Assembly (NCBI GenBank): GCA_965153355.1 | Contig: OZ231126.1 | Coordinates: forward strand, 83,390,001-83,454,000 | Direction of reading: 5' to 3' | DNA: 64,000 nt | Source: Flaccisagitta enflata | Taxonomy: Eukaryota; Chaetognatha; Sagittoidea; Aphragmophora | In this document: positions 63,287 through 64,000 of the stretch, piece after piece | How positions within the stretch are numbered: the stretch's first letter is position 1 | Layout: each line of letters begins with the position of its first letter | Translations under genes and position numbers: made by a program | The notes under the pieces: generated by a model | The model's input: only the letters and a program-made list of their open reading frames with translations | Told to the model about the DNA's origin: nothing | Database searches by the model: none

Positions 63287-64000
63287 CGCACAGTGCCTGT
63301 TTAGGCCAGACGACGAAGTATATTTCTCCACAACCTCAAAAAACCCTTAAATCCACCCAAATCCACCTACACAGTGCCTGTTTAGGCCAAACGACGAAGT
63401 ATATTTCACCACAACCTCAAAAACCCCTTAAATCCACCCAAATCCACCTACACAGTGCCTGTTAAGGCCAGACGACGAAGTATATTTCACCATAACCTCA
63501 AAAACCCCTTAAATCCACCCAAATCCACCTACACAGTGCCTGTTTAGGCCAGACGAAGAAGTATATTTCACCACAACCTCAAAAACCCCTTAAATCCACC
63601 CAAATCCACCTACACAGTGCCTGTTTAGGCCAGACGACGAAGTATATTTCACCACAACCTCAAAAACCCCTTAAATCCACCCAAATCCACCTACACAGTG
63701 CCTGTTTAGGCCAGACGACGAAGTATATTTCACCACAACCTCAAAAACCCCTTAAATCCACCCAAATCCACCTACACAGTGCCTGTTTAGGCCAGACGAC
63801 GAAGTATATTTCACCACAACCTCAAAAAACCCCTTAAATTCACTCAAATTCACCTACACAGTGCCTGTTAGGCCAGACAACGAAGTATATTTCACCACAA
63901 CTCAAAACCCCTTAAATCCCCCAAATCCACCTACACAGTGCCTGTTTAGGCCAGACAACGAAGTATATTTCACCACAACCTCAAAAACCCCTTAAATCCA
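63287..64000. repeat. 81-bp satellite array, at least nine copies, running off the window
   Basis: CAGTGCCTGTTTAGGCC starts at 63291, 63372, 63453, 63534, 63615, 63696, 63777, 63859 and 63936. Units are 95-100% alike and hold CAGACGACGAAGTATATTTC, ACCACAACCTCAAAAACCCC and AAATCCACC repeats. It is preceded by a TCGTCGTCG microsatellite (63260-63290). Confidence 0.97.

Noticed and set aside
63287-64000. CRISPR array
   Set aside because: The whole 81-bp unit is repeated with no unique spacers, and the genome is eukaryotic.

Overview
The window looks like nuclear DNA from an invertebrate animal with a repeat-rich genome. It is AT-rich and almost gene-free, crowded with microsatellites, and holds an N-terminal GIY-YIG Penelope-like retroelement of the Naiad type, CR1/Jockey-like LINE pieces, and GT-AG splice signals. 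There is no operon structure, ribosome-binding-site logic, CRISPR array or rRNA. I cannot name the species. A very short (32 nt) candidate intron and both TTAGG- and TTAGGG-like tracts are noted but do not fix the phylum.

Layout. 1-1905 is a satellite with higher-order structure. 2.1-7 kb holds copies of a dominant short interspersed element (called HINE-like here: GGCCGGATACACGGC at the 5' end, an ACGG-rich tandem core, a 3' terminal hairpin) between microsatellites. 7.28-9.06 kb is a nested block of minisatellites. 9.8-12.1 kb has a foldback element with G/C-rich minisatellite arms and more HINE-like copies. 12.16-14.03 kb is a TIR element that has received a complete miniature LTR retrotransposon (LTRs, 5-bp target duplication). 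14-31 kb is HINE-like copies, foldbacks, microsatellites and minisatellites. 31.3-32.0 kb is a 176-bp tandem array. 33.8-34.9 kb has a LINE remnant, a foldback and a pogo-like MITE. 35.0-36.4 kb (minus strand) carries three phase-compatible candidate exons of a membrane protein, the best candidate for a host gene. 37.5-39.8 kb is LINE sequence (RT plus a separate-looking 3' end). 40.7-41.6 kb is a 0.5-kb palindrome beside a TATA-bearing repeat. 42.8-44.1 kb has unexplained protein-like ORFs. 44.1-51.5 kb is quiet AT-rich sequence. 53.1-58.5 kb is a nearly perfect Naiad inserted in a HINE-like copy. 58.7-63 kb is foldbacks and minisatellites, and 63.29 kb to the window end is an 81-bp satellite.

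The best functional unit is the Naiad: a 1023-residue ORF (Cys-rich N terminus, GIY-YIG endonuclease, CxC linker, RT with YRDD) bracketed by identical 992-bp pseudo-LTRs. Its UTRs carry seven copies of a previously unfamiliar small hairpin with a constant apex and stems that vary in sequence but mostly stay paired. The second strong structural signal is in the HINE-like family, where the 5' subterminal motif and the 3' hairpin change together between subfamilies.
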